A stretch of DNA of 64,000 nt from an uncultured Campylobacter sp. (GCA_900539255.1 UQBJ01000001.1:1-64000), one strand, 5' to 3'. Counted from the stretch's first letter, positions 52,037 through 61,878 are shown. Notes: generated from the sequence alone by a model not told the origin. A program made the numbers and translations.

Positions 52037-54526
52037 CTAAAATTCAGCCCTAATGTTGAGCCAATAATTTCTGCCCGCAATCATTCTTTGATAGCTGTTT
52101 GAGTAGCTTACTCTATTGCGGTTTTGATAGGTAAAATAATCAACCGTGTCTAAATCAAAAAGATTATTCACCACAAAGCCAAGCGTGATTTTATCGCCCG
52201 TCTTGTAATCAAGCCCCAAATCCACTATATGCGTATCCTTAAAATACTCCCCAGGTCCCACATTTGCCGCGTGTGCGCCAAAGGCTGGTGTGCGGTATTT
52301 GCCTACATAACGCACATAGGTATCCCATTTTGTCTTTTTGTAAGAAAGTTTAGCTGAAAGGTTGTGTTCTGGGACATTGTTGAGTGGCTTTCCTTTGTTT
52401 GTGCCGCTTTTTCGCTCTGTTTTTGTGTAAGCATAGGCTAAATCAAAATAAAAGCCCGTAGTTAAATCCGCTAGCATTTTTGTGGATTTAAGCCCAAATT
52501 CGCCTCCGTAAATCCTTGCCTTGTCCTCATTTATGGGTAAAGAGCAAGTGTTGCCCGTTCCAGCATTACACACTCCATAATAAGGCATAGTAACGCCGTT
52601 TTGATAAGTCTGTGAAGTTATGGCGTCTGTGAAGTCCGTGATAAAGCCTGTGAGCGTGAAATTCATCGCTGGCGTGTCGATGATAGAGCTGATTTCGTAG
52701 TTTAAACTCTTTTCAGGCACTAAATTTGCGTTGCCGTAAAGTTGCTGATTTGTCGTGCCACTTGCATAATCTGCATAGTAGCCATCATATCTTTGCGAAA
52801 GCTGTGGCACTTGCAAACCGCTTGCCACACCAGCCTTGAAAGTAAGCCAAGAAGTAGGGAAAAAATTTAAATACGCCCTTGGCGAAGCAAAAACACCAAA
52901 GGTTTGCACATAATTTGCCCGCACGCCAGCCGTCAATGAACTTATATCGCCCAAAAACAACTCACCCTCGCCAAAAAGCGCCACTTGATAAGAATCATTG
53001 TCAAAGTATTTGATTCTCGTATCAAAATTCCCCTCTCTTTTGTATAATCTCTCATAGAAAAAATATGGTCCAGCATTGAGTATCAAGCCACCAAAATCCC
53101 CAAAAAGAAAATCCTTAGTGAAAGTGGTTTGATAAGTAAAGGCTGGATTCCAAATCAAGCTTTGATGGTCTCTTTTGCCAGATTCACGCCCATTTTCCAA
53201 AGCCTTGTTAAAGGTAGTTCCTGTCGGCGTGTAGCCCGGCGTGTAATGTGGAAGCATAGAAGTGTCAGCATAATGCAAAAAGCTGTTAAAACGCCCAAAG
53301 CTGTAATCCCCATCGTGATTAAGTATGTAGTTAAATTTAAAATAATCCTTAACCATAGGTATAGCACTTGATGAGGTGTTTAGCGTGCCAAGTCGCTGAA
53401 AGCCAAAATCCGTGTCAAAATAAAAGCTGTTTTGCTCGTTTGCTTGATAATTAAGCCTTGCGCCAAAGCTTGAATTTATGTATCCTGTGGGGCTGTGGCT
53501 GGTGTAAGGGTTTGTGGTGGTCGGTGTGTAGCCTGCAATGTCTTTTTGAAAAAAGCTGTTTTTCTCGGCGTAATTATACTTACCGCGTAAATTTAAGCTA
53601 AACCTTTCGCCCAAAGGCAAGAAAATGTTGCCATTTACGCCTTGTGCGTTGCCCCAAGTGTCGTGGTGTTCTTGTAAGCGAGTTTCAAAACCCACGCTAG
53701 CACTGACTTTGTCGGTGCTTTTTTTGGTGATGATATTGATAACCCCGCCCATAGCATCACTACCATAAACCGTAGAGGCTGGTCCTCTTATCACCTCAAC
53801 CCTTTCTATCATCGAAGCAGGTGGTATAGCCCCGCTTGTAGAGTCAAAGCCCCGTCCGTCAAAGCCTCTTGACATATTAACACGCTTGCCATCGATTAAA
53901 ATGAGCGTGTAGCTTGAACCCATACCGCGAATGTTAATGCTTGAAGCGCCTGTTTTTTCGATACTCGTAGAAACGCCCGGCACCTCTTGGACTATGTCGC
54001 CTAAATCCCTAATAGGCTTGTTGAGAATGTCCTCTTTGGATATGATAGAAATGCTCGCTGGTGCGTGCTTGATTTCTTGTTCATAACCTGTGGCGGAAAT
54101 GACAACGCTGTCAAGCGTGTAGGTTTGTATGGCTGAATTTGAAGATTCAGCTGGCAAATCTGCACTTTGCGGAGCAAAAGTGTCATTTTGGGCTAGATTG
54201 AGTGCTGGTAAATTCGCACCTTGTGTGCCTGCACTACGCCTTATATCATCAAGCGCGATGAGTGTTAAATTTTCACTCAACTTGTCGATTTTGCCTAAAT
54301 TTGTGGCATTTGGCGAAGTGAAATTCGAATTTTGACTTAAATTCGTGTTTTGATTTGAGTGCAAATTTTCATCGTGTGCTTTTTGCAAAGCTAAGCTTGA
54401 ATTTGCGCCCAAATTTACGCTGTTTGTAGGATTTTCAGCTTGGCTTGTTTGTGCGCCAAATGCAAATCCCCCCCCCCCAGCAACCATAAAAGCTATGGTA
54501 GCGGTTAAAATTTTTTGTGTCATCAT
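52037..54526 (-). CDS. TonB-dependent outer membrane receptor, CfrA/CirA type, phase variable
   Basis: The 829-residue receptor has a signal peptide (MMTQKILTATIAFMVAGGGG) whose Gly run is encoded by a G11 tract. A low-complexity Asn/Leu/Ser region follows (about residues 25-120), then a TonB box (LDSVVISA), a plug domain (PIRDLGDIVQEVPGVS, VEVIRGPASTVYGSDAMGG) and a barrel ending in WLNIRAEF. The pattern fits catecholate siderophore receptors such as CfrA. The ATG at 54526 is preceded by GGGGAG. At the present tract length the gene is in frame. No Fur box was recognised with confidence. Confidence 0.88.
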   Translation of the reverse strand: MMTQKILTATIAFMVAGGGGFAFGAQTSQAENPTNSVNLGANSSLALQKAHDENLHSNQNTNLSQNSNFTSPNATNLGKIDKLSENLTLIALDDIRRSAGTQGANLPALNLAQNDTFAPQSADLPAESSNSAIQTYTLDSVVISATGYEQEIKHAPASISIISKEDILNKPIRDLGDIVQEVPGVSTSIEKTGASSINIRGMGSSYTLILIDGKRVNMSRGFDGRGFDSTSGAIPPASMIERVEVIRGPASTVYGSDAMGGVINIITKKSTDKVSASVGFETRLQEHHDTWGNAQGVNGNIFLPLGERFSLNLRGKYNYAEKNSFFQKDIAGYTPTTTNPYTSHSPTGYINSSFGARLNYQANEQNSFYFDTDFGFQRLGTLNTSSSAIPMVKDYFKFNYILNHDGDYSFGRFNSFLHYADTSMLPHYTPGYTPTGTTFNKALENGRESGKRDHQSLIWNPAFTYQTTFTKDFLFGDFGGLILNAGPYFFYERLYKREGNFDTRIKYFDNDSYQVALFGEGELFLGDISSLTAGVRANYVQTFGVFASPRAYLNFFPTSWLTFKAGVASGLQVPQLSQRYDGYYADYASGTTNQQLYGNANLVPEKSLNYEISSIIDTPAMNFTLTGFITDFTDAITSQTYQNGVTMPYYGVCNAGTGNTCSLPINEDKARIYGGEFGLKSTKMLADLTTGFYFDLAYAYTKTERKSGTNKGKPLNNVPEHNLSAKLSYKKTKWDTYVRYVGKYRTPAFGAHAANVGPGEYFKDTHIVDLGLDYKTGDKITLGFVVNNLFDLDTVDYFTYQNRNRVSYSNSYQRMIAGRNYWLNIRAEF
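54468..54478 (-). repeat. G11 phase-variation tract in the receptor signal peptide
   Basis: Eleven C on the plus strand, G11 in coding sense, at codons about 17-20. A change of one base removes the whole receptor. Confidence 0.95.
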
Positions 54527-55105
54527 AATGACTCCCCTTTGTGAGTAATTTGTCTTTCGTGCCAAAAACTCATAAAAAGGCGCAAATTCGTCTTTTAAGC
54601 TGCTAAACTCAGAAAAACAGCGGACATTTTGATAAGCCTTGCTAAAATTTACAAATTTTTTAGCACGAAAAACAAGAATGGATTATAAAAAATTTAAGCT
54701 TAAAATTTAATAAATTTTGAGAATTATTTTTAAATTTATGTTTTTGTTTTTGCAAATTTAACTTAAAATAGCGATTTTTAAGCGTTTTTATCGTTATGAA
54801 AATATCAAAAATAATTATATAAGTTATCAAAATAAAGCCTATTTTGAAAAGCAAAAACATTTCATAAATCAAATCATCAAATAAAAATGCTTTTCAAAAA
54901 TTTATTTTGTGTTGTGTTTTGAGCAAAATTTCAAATGTTGCATTTCAAGCAAAAATTCGAATTTACCTTTGCGTTAAAATTTTTGGGCTAAAATGATGAG
55001 AAATTTATAGCAAAGACGTGAATTTTACCTTTGTTTGTGATAAAATGGTGTAAAAAATTTGCAAAAATTAAAACAAAGCAAGCAAATCATCTTAAAAGAG
55101 CAAAA
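54527..55105. other. 580-base AT-rich intergenic region
   Basis: Divergent promoter region between the TonB receptor and gpmI. It is extremely AT-rich between 54650 and 54930. TGATAAAAT at 55038-55046 could be the gpmI -10. No gene, RNA or clear Fur operator was seen. Confidence 0.5.
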
Positions 55106-56584
55106 ATGGCGCAAAAATGTATTTTAGTCATCACGGACGGCATAGGACACAACCCAAGCGGGCGTTACAACGCCTTTGCTGCGGCGCGCAAACCAAGCTA
55201 TGAGCGGCTTTTCAAGGAAGTGCCGCACACGCTTATCCACACCAGCGGGCTTGCGGTGGGCTTGCCCGAAGGACAGATGGGCAACAGCGAAGTGGGACAT
55301 ATGTGTATAGGCAGCGGGCGCATTATCTACCAAAATTTAGTGCGGATAAATCAGGCTTTGGCGGACGGCTCACTTGCTAAAAGCCCTATTTTACGCGCTT
55401 TTTTAGACAGGGTGCAGCGAGTGCATATCATCGGGCTTTACAGCGATGGGGGCGTGCATTCGCATTTGGCACATTTTAAGGCTTTGGCGAGCATTTGCAA
55501 GGCTTGTGGCAAGGAAGTTTTCGCTCACGCCATCACGGACGGACGCGATGTGGGACCTAAAACGGCGGCTGAATTTATCGGCGATTTGCAAGAATTTTGC
55601 GCGGCAAATGCCCTAAATTTGGCTAGTGTGAGCGGGCGGTTTTACGCTATGGATAGGGACAAACGCTATGAGCGCGTGAAAATTTACTATGAAGCTCTAT
55701 TTGGCAAGGCTTTGCGCGTGAGCGATTTTGCAAGCTACATTCGGCAAAGCTATGATGAAAATGTAACGGACGAGTTCATCAAGCCCGCTGTGAGTATGGA
55801 TTTTACGGGCTTAAAGGCAGATGACGGGCTGATTTTTGTCAATTTTAGAAACGACAGAATGAAAGAGCTTGTAAGTGCGCTCACGCAGGCTGAATTTAGC
55901 GAGTTTGAGCGTGAATTTGTGCTAACAAACGCCCTAACGATGACAAATTATGATGATAAATTCAGCCTAAATGTGCTTTTTGAGAAAGAAAATTTGCAAA
56001 ACACCCTTGCGGAGCTGATTTCACGGGCAAATTTAAGCCAACTTCACACCGCAGAGACTGAAAAATACGCTCATATAACATTTTTTTTAAACGGCGGCAA
56101 GGAAGAACCCGTGCCAAATGAAACGCGCATTTTAATCCCAAGCCCAAAGGTAAAAACCTATGACGAAAAGCCCCAAATGAGTGCTTATGAAGTGCTTGCG
56201 GAGGTGAAAAAGGGCATTGAGCGGGGCGAGGATTTCATCGTGGTGAATTTCGCAAATGGCGATATGGTAGGGCATACGGGCGATTTTAATGCGGCTGTTA
56301 AGGCTGTGGAGGCTGTGGATAAGTGCTTGGGCGAGCTTGTGGAGACGGCAAGGGCGCATAACTACGGCTTTATCATCACGAGCGACCACGGAAACTGCGA
56401 GGCTATGCAAGATGAGGCTGGCAATGCGCTCACAAACCACACGACTTTCGATGTTTTCGCCTTTGTCGAGGCGCAAGGCGTTACGAAGTTAAAAGAGAAT
56501 TTAGGGCTTTCAAACATAGCCGCAACCGTGCTTAAAGTGATGGGTTTGCCAAAGCCAAAAGAAATGAACGAGGGCTTGTTTTAA
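55106..56584 (+). CDS. gpmI: cofactor-independent phosphoglycerate mutase
   Basis: The 492-residue enzyme interconverts 3- and 2-phosphoglycerate using two metal ions. DGIGHNPSGRYNAF is the first metal site, MGNSEVGHMCIGSG holds the phosphorylated serine, and TSDHGNCEAM with HTTFDVFAF gives the remaining ligands. Length agrees with the Campylobacter enzyme when the ATG at 55106 is used; an upstream ATG at 55031 overlaps the promoter. Expected in the cytosol. Confidence 0.96.
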   Translation: MAQKCILVITDGIGHNPSGRYNAFAAARKPSYERLFKEVPHTLIHTSGLAVGLPEGQMGNSEVGHMCIGSGRIIYQNLVRINQALADGSLAKSPILRAFLDRVQRVHIIGLYSDGGVHSHLAHFKALASICKACGKEVFAHAITDGRDVGPKTAAEFIGDLQEFCAANALNLASVSGRFYAMDRDKRYERVKIYYEALFGKALRVSDFASYIRQSYDENVTDEFIKPAVSMDFTGLKADDGLIFVNFRNDRMKELVSALTQAEFSEFEREFVLTNALTMTNYDDKFSLNVLFEKENLQNTLAELISRANLSQLHTAETEKYAHITFFLNGGKEEPVPNETRILIPSPKVKTYDEKPQMSAYEVLAEVKKGIERGEDFIVVNFANGDMVGHTGDFNAAVKAVEAVDKCLGELVETARAHNYGFIITSDHGNCEAMQDEAGNALTNHTTFDVFAFVEAQGVTKLKENLGLSNIAATVLKVMGLPKPKEMNEGLF

Positions 56585-56791
56585 GGGCTAAAATTTAAAT
56601 TTTACGCTGTGGAGTTGAAAATTTTGTCCTTGTGCGTAAATTTTGCTTAAATTCAGCGAAATTTAAGGCTAAATTTAATACAATCAAAGCCCTTAAACAA
56701 GGCGAATTTAGCGAAGTATTTTAAGAAATTTATCAAAGCAAACAATGCAAAAAGGCATTTTTAAAGCACTTAAACAAAATAGGAGTAAGAT

Positions 56792-57499
56792 ATGGGACGA
56801 GCGTTTGAATACCGCCGAGCAAGCAAAGAGGCGCGTTGGGACAAGATGAGTAAGCTTTTTCCAAAGCTTGCAAAGGCTATACAAGTGGCGGCAAAGGAGG
56901 GCGGCAGCGACCCTGAGATGAACCCAAAGCTACGCACCGCCATAGCCACAGCCAAAGCGAACAATATGCCAAAGGATAACATAGACGCGGCGATTAAGCG
57001 GGCTTTGGGTAAGGATAGTGCCGAAATAAAGAGCATTCATTATGAGGGCAAAGCCCCGCACGGCGCGCTTGTCATAGTCGAGTGTATGACGGACAACCCC
57101 ACGCGCACGGTGGCAAATGTCAAAGCCATTTTTGCTAAAAACGGCGGTGAAGTGCTGCAAAATGGCGCGCTTGGCTTTATGTTTTCGCGAAAGAGTGTGT
57201 TTCATTTGGAGAAATTTAGCGGGGATTTGGAGGAGTTGGAGCTTGATTTAATCGACTTTGGACTTGAAAATTTAGAGCAAAATGACGATGAGCTAGTGAT
57301 AAGCGGGGATTACACAGCCTTTAAAGAGCTGAGTGATGGGGTTGTGGCGAAAAATTTGGTGCTGAAAAAGGCTGGGCTTGAATATGTGCCAAACGAGCCA
57401 AAGGCATTTAGCGAGGAGCAGATTTTAGACATAGAAAAACTGCTTGACAAACTTGAAGAAGATGATGATGTGCAAAGCGTTTGGACGAATGTGGAGTGA
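56792..57499 (+). CDS. yebC: YebC/TACO1-family protein
   Basis: The 235-residue protein begins MGRAFEYRRASKEARWDKMS, then SKLFPKLAKAI, and carries MPKDNIDAAIKRA and GKAPHGALVIVECMTDNPTR, all family hallmarks. Members act as DNA-binding regulators or help ribosomes through proline stretches. AGGAG precedes the ATG. It is followed by an accessory two-gene insert. Confidence 0.95.
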   Translation: MGRAFEYRRASKEARWDKMSKLFPKLAKAIQVAAKEGGSDPEMNPKLRTAIATAKANNMPKDNIDAAIKRALGKDSAEIKSIHYEGKAPHGALVIVECMTDNPTRTVANVKAIFAKNGGEVLQNGALGFMFSRKSVFHLEKFSGDLEELELDLIDFGLENLEQNDDELVISGDYTAFKELSDGVVAKNLVLKKAGLEYVPNEPKAFSEEQILDIEKLLDKLEEDDDVQSVWTNVE

Positions 57500-57556
57500 G
57501 TTAAATTTGCACTTATTTGATTTGCCTTGCAAATCTCAACACACAAAGGATACACA

Positions 57557-58993
57557 ATGTTTAAAGACTACAAAGAACAATGCGAAAATTTTGTCAAAGC
57601 GTGGATAGATAAAAACATACGCTTTAAATCCAAAGATATTTCTTTGCAAGATTATAAAGAATTTTGTTACAAGTGTTACATTGAAATAGAAAATAAATTT
57701 GTTGTTTCAACAAATACGCCTTCATTTGCTGGTATAAAGAAAGCCACAGCAAGCGATGAAACTTGTTCAAGTAGAGAAGAATTTTTACAAGCGATACAAA
57801 GACATATTGATGAAACGCGTTTAAATAATGATAACTTTAAAACCTTTTTTAAGCATATTGAAAATAGAATCTACACTTATTCAAATTGCACTAATTCTAA
57901 TCAAATCTTAAAAAACGAAAGTCGCATTTATTACACGCATCAATGTTCTGCTTGCAGAGGCAATGGAAATATAAAATGCGATTGCAACAATGGAATTGTA
58001 AAATGCAGTTGTCAAAATGGGCGTGTGAAATGCGATGTTTGGGGCTGTCAAAATGGTAGGGTAAAATGCAGTGCGTGGGGTTGCAAGGGTGGAAAAATTG
58101 AAAAATCACGCTATCGAAATGGGCAAAACATAAAATACTTTGAACCTTGTAGTAAATGCAGGGGAGCTGGTTTTTTACCTTGTCAGAAGTGCAGTGGTTC
58201 AGGGTTTTTAACCCATTCAAAATGTGGTGGTAGTGGAACTTTGACTTGCCCTCGGTGCGGTGGAAGCACTTTTGTAAAATGCAAAGCTTGCAATACAAGT
58301 GGAATGCAAACTGAAATAGCAACGATAGTTTGCACCGCTGAGCCAAAATATCAAGTCATTTATCCAAATGACATTGACGAAAAATTGAAACTTGCCGTAG
58401 AGCAAATAGGTGTGGAAAATTTTGAGCAAATCGCTGAGATACAAAGAAATGAAATCAAAGCATTAGATGTTGAAAAAGTAGTCTTTGAGCGCTACGAAGT
58501 GAGTGTGCCTTGTGCGAAATTTAGCATCATCATTAAGGGTAAAAAATATGAATGGCTAGTGTATGGTAAAAAAGTGCAAATGCTTGAAAATGGCGACATT
58601 CCTGTGAAAAATAATGCGCTTATTGGCCTTGTGGTATTTATTGTGATGTGTGGCGTGGCTTTGGCGTTTTGGTTTAACTATGTTGATGAAAAATATATGA
58701 ATTTAGCAACACAAGAAAACAATCATACTCAAAAAGACAATACAACGCAAAATTTCATTAAGCTTTTAATCCAAAAAGATAGTTTTGTAAATTTAAGACA
58801 AAGTCCAAATGGTAAGGTTATCACAAAAATTTACGCCAAAAATTTAGATAAAATCACTATCAAAAAATTAAATGGTGGCGATGATAAGTGGATAAAAGTG
58901 CTTTATTTGCCACCAAATGTTACTGATGAAACAAAAGCTATCACTGGCTATATACATAGCTCAAAAATCGATAAAAATTCGTTAAAAAAATAA
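57557..58993 (+). CDS. membrane protein with DnaJ-type zinc fingers and a C-terminal SH3-like domain
   Basis: The 478-residue protein is not a recognised family. After a helical N-terminal region of about 125 residues comes a long cysteine-rich block (about residues 135-255) with repeated CxxC-G-x-G units: CSACRGNGNIKC, CSCQNGRVKC, CSKCRGAGFLPC, CQKCSGSG, CPRCGGS, CKACNTSG. These resemble the DnaJ zinc-finger domain, without a J domain. A membrane helix (LIGLVVFIVMCGVALAFW, about 355-373) is followed by a bacterial SH3-like domain (VNLRQSPNGKVITKIY...GYIHSSKI). Topology: zinc fingers in the cytosol, SH3 in the periplasm. AAAGGA precedes the ATG. It is coupled with the GIY-YIG gene. Confidence 0.8.
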   Translation: MFKDYKEQCENFVKAWIDKNIRFKSKDISLQDYKEFCYKCYIEIENKFVVSTNTPSFAGIKKATASDETCSSREEFLQAIQRHIDETRLNNDNFKTFFKHIENRIYTYSNCTNSNQILKNESRIYYTHQCSACRGNGNIKCDCNNGIVKCSCQNGRVKCDVWGCQNGRVKCSAWGCKGGKIEKSRYRNGQNIKYFEPCSKCRGAGFLPCQKCSGSGFLTHSKCGGSGTLTCPRCGGSTFVKCKACNTSGMQTEIATIVCTAEPKYQVIYPNDIDEKLKLAVEQIGVENFEQIAEIQRNEIKALDVEKVVFERYEVSVPCAKFSIIIKGKKYEWLVYGKKVQMLENGDIPVKNNALIGLVVFIVMCGVALAFWFNYVDEKYMNLATQENNHTQKDNTTQNFIKLLIQKDSFVNLRQSPNGKVITKIYAKNLDKITIKKLNGGDDKWIKVLYLPPNVTDETKAITGYIHSSKIDKNSLKK

Positions 58994-59013
58994 AAAAGAA
59001 AGGAAAAAACAAA

Positions 59014-59751
59014 ATGCAAAAATTAGACAAATTCAGCCCCGAAGTATGCGAAAAGCTAGGGTTTTATGTGTATGGTTTGATTGACCCGAGAAATGGAAAG
59101 TATTTTTACATAGGCAAAGGGCAAAACAATAGAATTTTTGAGCATATCAAAGGGATTAAAGATAAAGATGAAGTTGATGAAAAAATTAAAACTATTATGC
59201 AAATACGCAATGAGGGACTTGAAGTTTTACATCTTATATTAAGACACGGATTAAAAGATGATAAAGAGGCTTTAAATATCGAATCAACACTTATTGACTT
59301 TATAGGTTTAAGCAATTTAGATAATAAAGTGGGAGGGATTAACCAAGATAAAGGCATTAACAATGCTTTAACTTTGCAAAAAAGATATTCTACCAAAGTA
59401 TTTGATGAAAATGAAAATACACCACCTTTTATTATCATCAAAGTGCGTCAAGAAATTGTAAATGAGAGAAACGAGTCTCACTACGAGGCTTGTCGTTGGG
59501 CGTGGAAAGTGAGTTTAGAAAAAGTCAAAGCATATAAATATGTCTTATGTGTTGTCAATGGGATAGTTGAAAGAGTGTTTGAAGTAGAAAAATGGCAACA
59601 ATCAAAAAGAGAAGGATTAGAAAGTCGTTATGAATTTATAGGTAAGGTAGCTCCACAAGAAATTTGTGTTTTGTTTGTCAATCAACGAATACCCGAACAC
59701 TACCGCAAAAAAGGTAATGCTTCGCCTGTGTGCTATTCTAAAAAGCCTTAA
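59014..59751 (+). CDS. GIY-YIG nuclease-domain protein (LEM-3-like)
   Basis: The 245-residue protein starts with a GIY-YIG nuclease domain: FYVYGLIDPRNGKYFYIGKG, then R and H further on (NNRIFEHI) and a glutamate in ALNIESTLID. This matches the LEM-3/ANKLE1-like branch, which includes small bacterial proteins. The C-terminal 100 residues (HYEACRWAWKVSLEKVKAYK onward) are unassigned. GAAAGGAAA precedes the ATG, 20 bases after the zinc-finger gene. Its stop overlaps the convergent pyrB stop by four bases. DNA cleavage is an inference from the domain. Confidence 0.78.
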   Translation: MQKLDKFSPEVCEKLGFYVYGLIDPRNGKYFYIGKGQNNRIFEHIKGIKDKDEVDEKIKTIMQIRNEGLEVLHLILRHGLKDDKEALNIESTLIDFIGLSNLDNKVGGINQDKGINNALTLQKRYSTKVFDENENTPPFIIIKVRQEIVNERNESHYEACRWAWKVSLEKVKAYKYVLCVVNGIVERVFEVEKWQQSKREGLESRYEFIGKVAPQEICVLFVNQRIPEHYRKKGNASPVCYSKKP

Positions 59752-60629
59752 TTATTTTCTAATATCAGCTTTTTCAAAGCTGCCATTCTTATGGCAACGC
59801 CGTGTTTGACTTGCTTTAAAACGAGAGAACGCTCATCAGCAAGCACTTCATCGCTTATGTCTATATTTCTATGCACGGGTCCTGGGTGCAAGATGATGAC
59901 TTTTTTGTCCTTTATGCGCTCTTTGGTGATACAAAAATCGCTTGCATAATCTTTGAGCGAGCCATACATTTGCGTTTCGTGGCGTTCGGTTTGGGTGCGA
60001 AGGCTCATTATAATGTCGGCTTGTTCTATGCCCTCATCGAGCCTGTGGCACTTTGGCAAATCTACCTTTGGCATAAAATGCGGCGGGGCGACAAGCACAA
60101 CCTTTATCCCAAAACGCGCTAAAAGCTCGATATTTGAAGCCGCAACGCGTGAATTTTTTATGTCCCCAACGATGATGAGCGTTTTGCCCACAATGTCGCC
60201 TTTGAAGTGCTTTTTTATGGTAAATAAATCAAGCAAGGCTTGCGTGGGGTGAGCGTGCTTGCCATCGCCGCCGTTTAGCACAGGGCAATGCACATATTTA
60301 GCAAGCTTCAAAGGCACTCCACTTCTTGCGTGGCGCATCACAATCGCGCTTGGTCCCATCGCGTCTAAATTTGCAGCCGTGTCATAAAGCGTCTCGCCCT
60401 TGCTTGATGAGCTGCGCGACACATCAAGGCGCAAAACCTTTGCGTCAAGCCGTTTAGCCGCCGTTTCAAACGATGAAAGCGTGCGCGTGGAGTTTTCAAA
60501 AAAGATAGTCGTTACGCTTTTGCCTTTAAGCAAAGCTCGTGGCTTTTCGTCCAAAAAGCTTTCAGCATCTTTGAAAAGTGCCAAAACTTCATCGTTTGCC
60601 AAGTCCCTAGTGGTGATTAAGTGCCTCAT
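59748..60629 (-). CDS. pyrB: aspartate carbamoyltransferase catalytic subunit
   Basis: The 293-residue enzyme makes N-carbamoyl-aspartate, the committed step of pyrimidine synthesis. NSTRTLSSFE is the carbamoyl-phosphate site, GDGKHAHPTQALLDLFT the catalytic segment, and ILHPGPVHRNIDIS ends the active site. No pyrI regulatory subunit is nearby. Its order with sstT matches C. jejuni. Confidence 0.96.
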   Translation of the reverse strand: MRHLITTRDLANDEVLALFKDAESFLDEKPRALLKGKSVTTIFFENSTRTLSSFETAAKRLDAKVLRLDVSRSSSSKGETLYDTAANLDAMGPSAIVMRHARSGVPLKLAKYVHCPVLNGGDGKHAHPTQALLDLFTIKKHFKGDIVGKTLIIVGDIKNSRVAASNIELLARFGIKVVLVAPPHFMPKVDLPKCHRLDEGIEQADIIMSLRTQTERHETQMYGSLKDYASDFCITKERIKDKKVIILHPGPVHRNIDISDEVLADERSLVLKQVKHGVAIRMAALKKLILENN

Positions 60630-60651
60630 TTTAAGCCTTTCTTTATAAATT

Positions 60652-61878
60652 TTAGCCTTTTAGCTCTAAATTCAACTCTTTTTTCGAGCAAACAGCGGTA
60701 AAAAGCACATCTGTGGAGCTGTTAAGTGCTGTTTCTACGCTATCTTGCACCACGCCGATGATAAAGCCCACCGCGACAACCTGCATAGCAATGTCATAGT
60801 CTATGTTAAAAAGCGAACACGCAAGCGGTATGAGTAGCAAAGAACCGCCAGCCACGCCACTCGTGCCACACGCCGCAAAAGCAGCGATGATGGCAAGCAA
60901 AAAGGCTTGAAAAAAGCTGACTTGCAAGCCCACAGTGTGCGCTGCGGCAAGGCTTAGCACTGCTATGGTAACGGCTGCTCCTGCCATATTTATCGTTGCG
61001 CCTAAGGGAATGGCTATGCTATAAAGGTCTTTTTCTATGCCAAGCCTTTCGCAAAGGGCTAAATTCACGGGGATATTTGCCGCTGATGAGCGGGTGAAAA
61101 AAGCAAAAATCGCGCTGTGTTTGAGGCAGATAAAGATGAGCGGAAAGGGGTTTTTGCGGGTAAGGGCGAAAACGATGAGTGCATTTATCACAAAAGCCAC
61201 AAAAAGCATAACACCCACAAGCACTATCAGCACTTTGCCATAGCTCATCAATCCGTTTGCGCCTGTTTGCGCGACTGAATTTGCTACAAGGGCAAAGATA
61301 CCAAATGGAGCAAGTTTGACGATGAATTTCACTATGAGAAGCACGGCTGAATTTAAATCCACAAAAAAGCCCTTTGTCGTGTCCGCACAGCACCTTAACG
61401 CCACGCCAAAGCCTATCGCCCACGCTAAAATGCCAAGATAGTTGCCTGTTGAAAGCGCGTTGATGGGGTTATCGACTATTTTGAAAAGTAGGCTTTTAAA
61501 GACAGAGCCTATGGCTTGGGGCGATGAAGCACTAGCAGCCTGTATGTCGCTTAATACAAGCTGCACGGGAAAGATGAAGCTCGCTACCACAGCCGTAAGA
61601 GAGGCTAAAAAAGTGCCGATGACATACAGCAAAAGCACCCGCTTAAACTGCGCTCCGTGCTGAGCAAAGTCTCTCGTGCAAATGCTCGTCATCACAAGGA
61701 TAAAAACAAGTAGCGGAGCGACTGCCTTTAACGCCCCCACAAACAAATCGCCCAAAACAGCGACACTTTCAGCACCTTTTGCGCTCAATGCGCCCAAAAT
61801 CGCGCCCAGCACGATACCAACTAGGATTTGAAGTATCAAGTTGCCCTGATAATAAGCCTTACACACCCTCGCAAACAT
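60652..61878 (-). CDS. sstT: serine/threonine:sodium symporter
   Basis: The 408-residue dicarboxylate/amino acid:cation symporter has about eight to ten membrane helices. FFTRSSAANIPVNLALCERL and IPLGATINMAGAAVTIAVL are SstT motifs, as is GTSGVAGGSLLLIPLACSLF. It imports serine, a main carbon source for Campylobacter. It starts 22 bases after pyrB in transcription-opposed coordinates (upstream of pyrB on the same strand), so co-transcription with pyrB is likely. Confidence 0.93.
   Translation of the reverse strand: MFARVCKAYYQGNLILQILVGIVLGAILGALSAKGAESVAVLGDLFVGALKAVAPLLVFILVMTSICTRDFAQHGAQFKRVLLLYVIGTFLASLTAVVASFIFPVQLVLSDIQAASASSPQAIGSVFKSLLFKIVDNPINALSTGNYLGILAWAIGFGVALRCCADTTKGFFVDLNSAVLLIVKFIVKLAPFGIFALVANSVAQTGANGLMSYGKVLIVLVGVMLFVAFVINALIVFALTRKNPFPLIFICLKHSAIFAFFTRSSAANIPVNLALCERLGIEKDLYSIAIPLGATINMAGAAVTIAVLSLAAAHTVGLQVSFFQAFLLAIIAAFAACGTSGVAGGSLLLIPLACSLFNIDYDIAMQVVAVGFIIGVVQDSVETALNSSTDVLFTAVCSKKELNLELKG

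Noticed and set aside
54740..54860. Fur operator in front of the TonB receptor
   Set aside because: Only partial AT-rich matches to the Fur consensus were seen; not enough to call.
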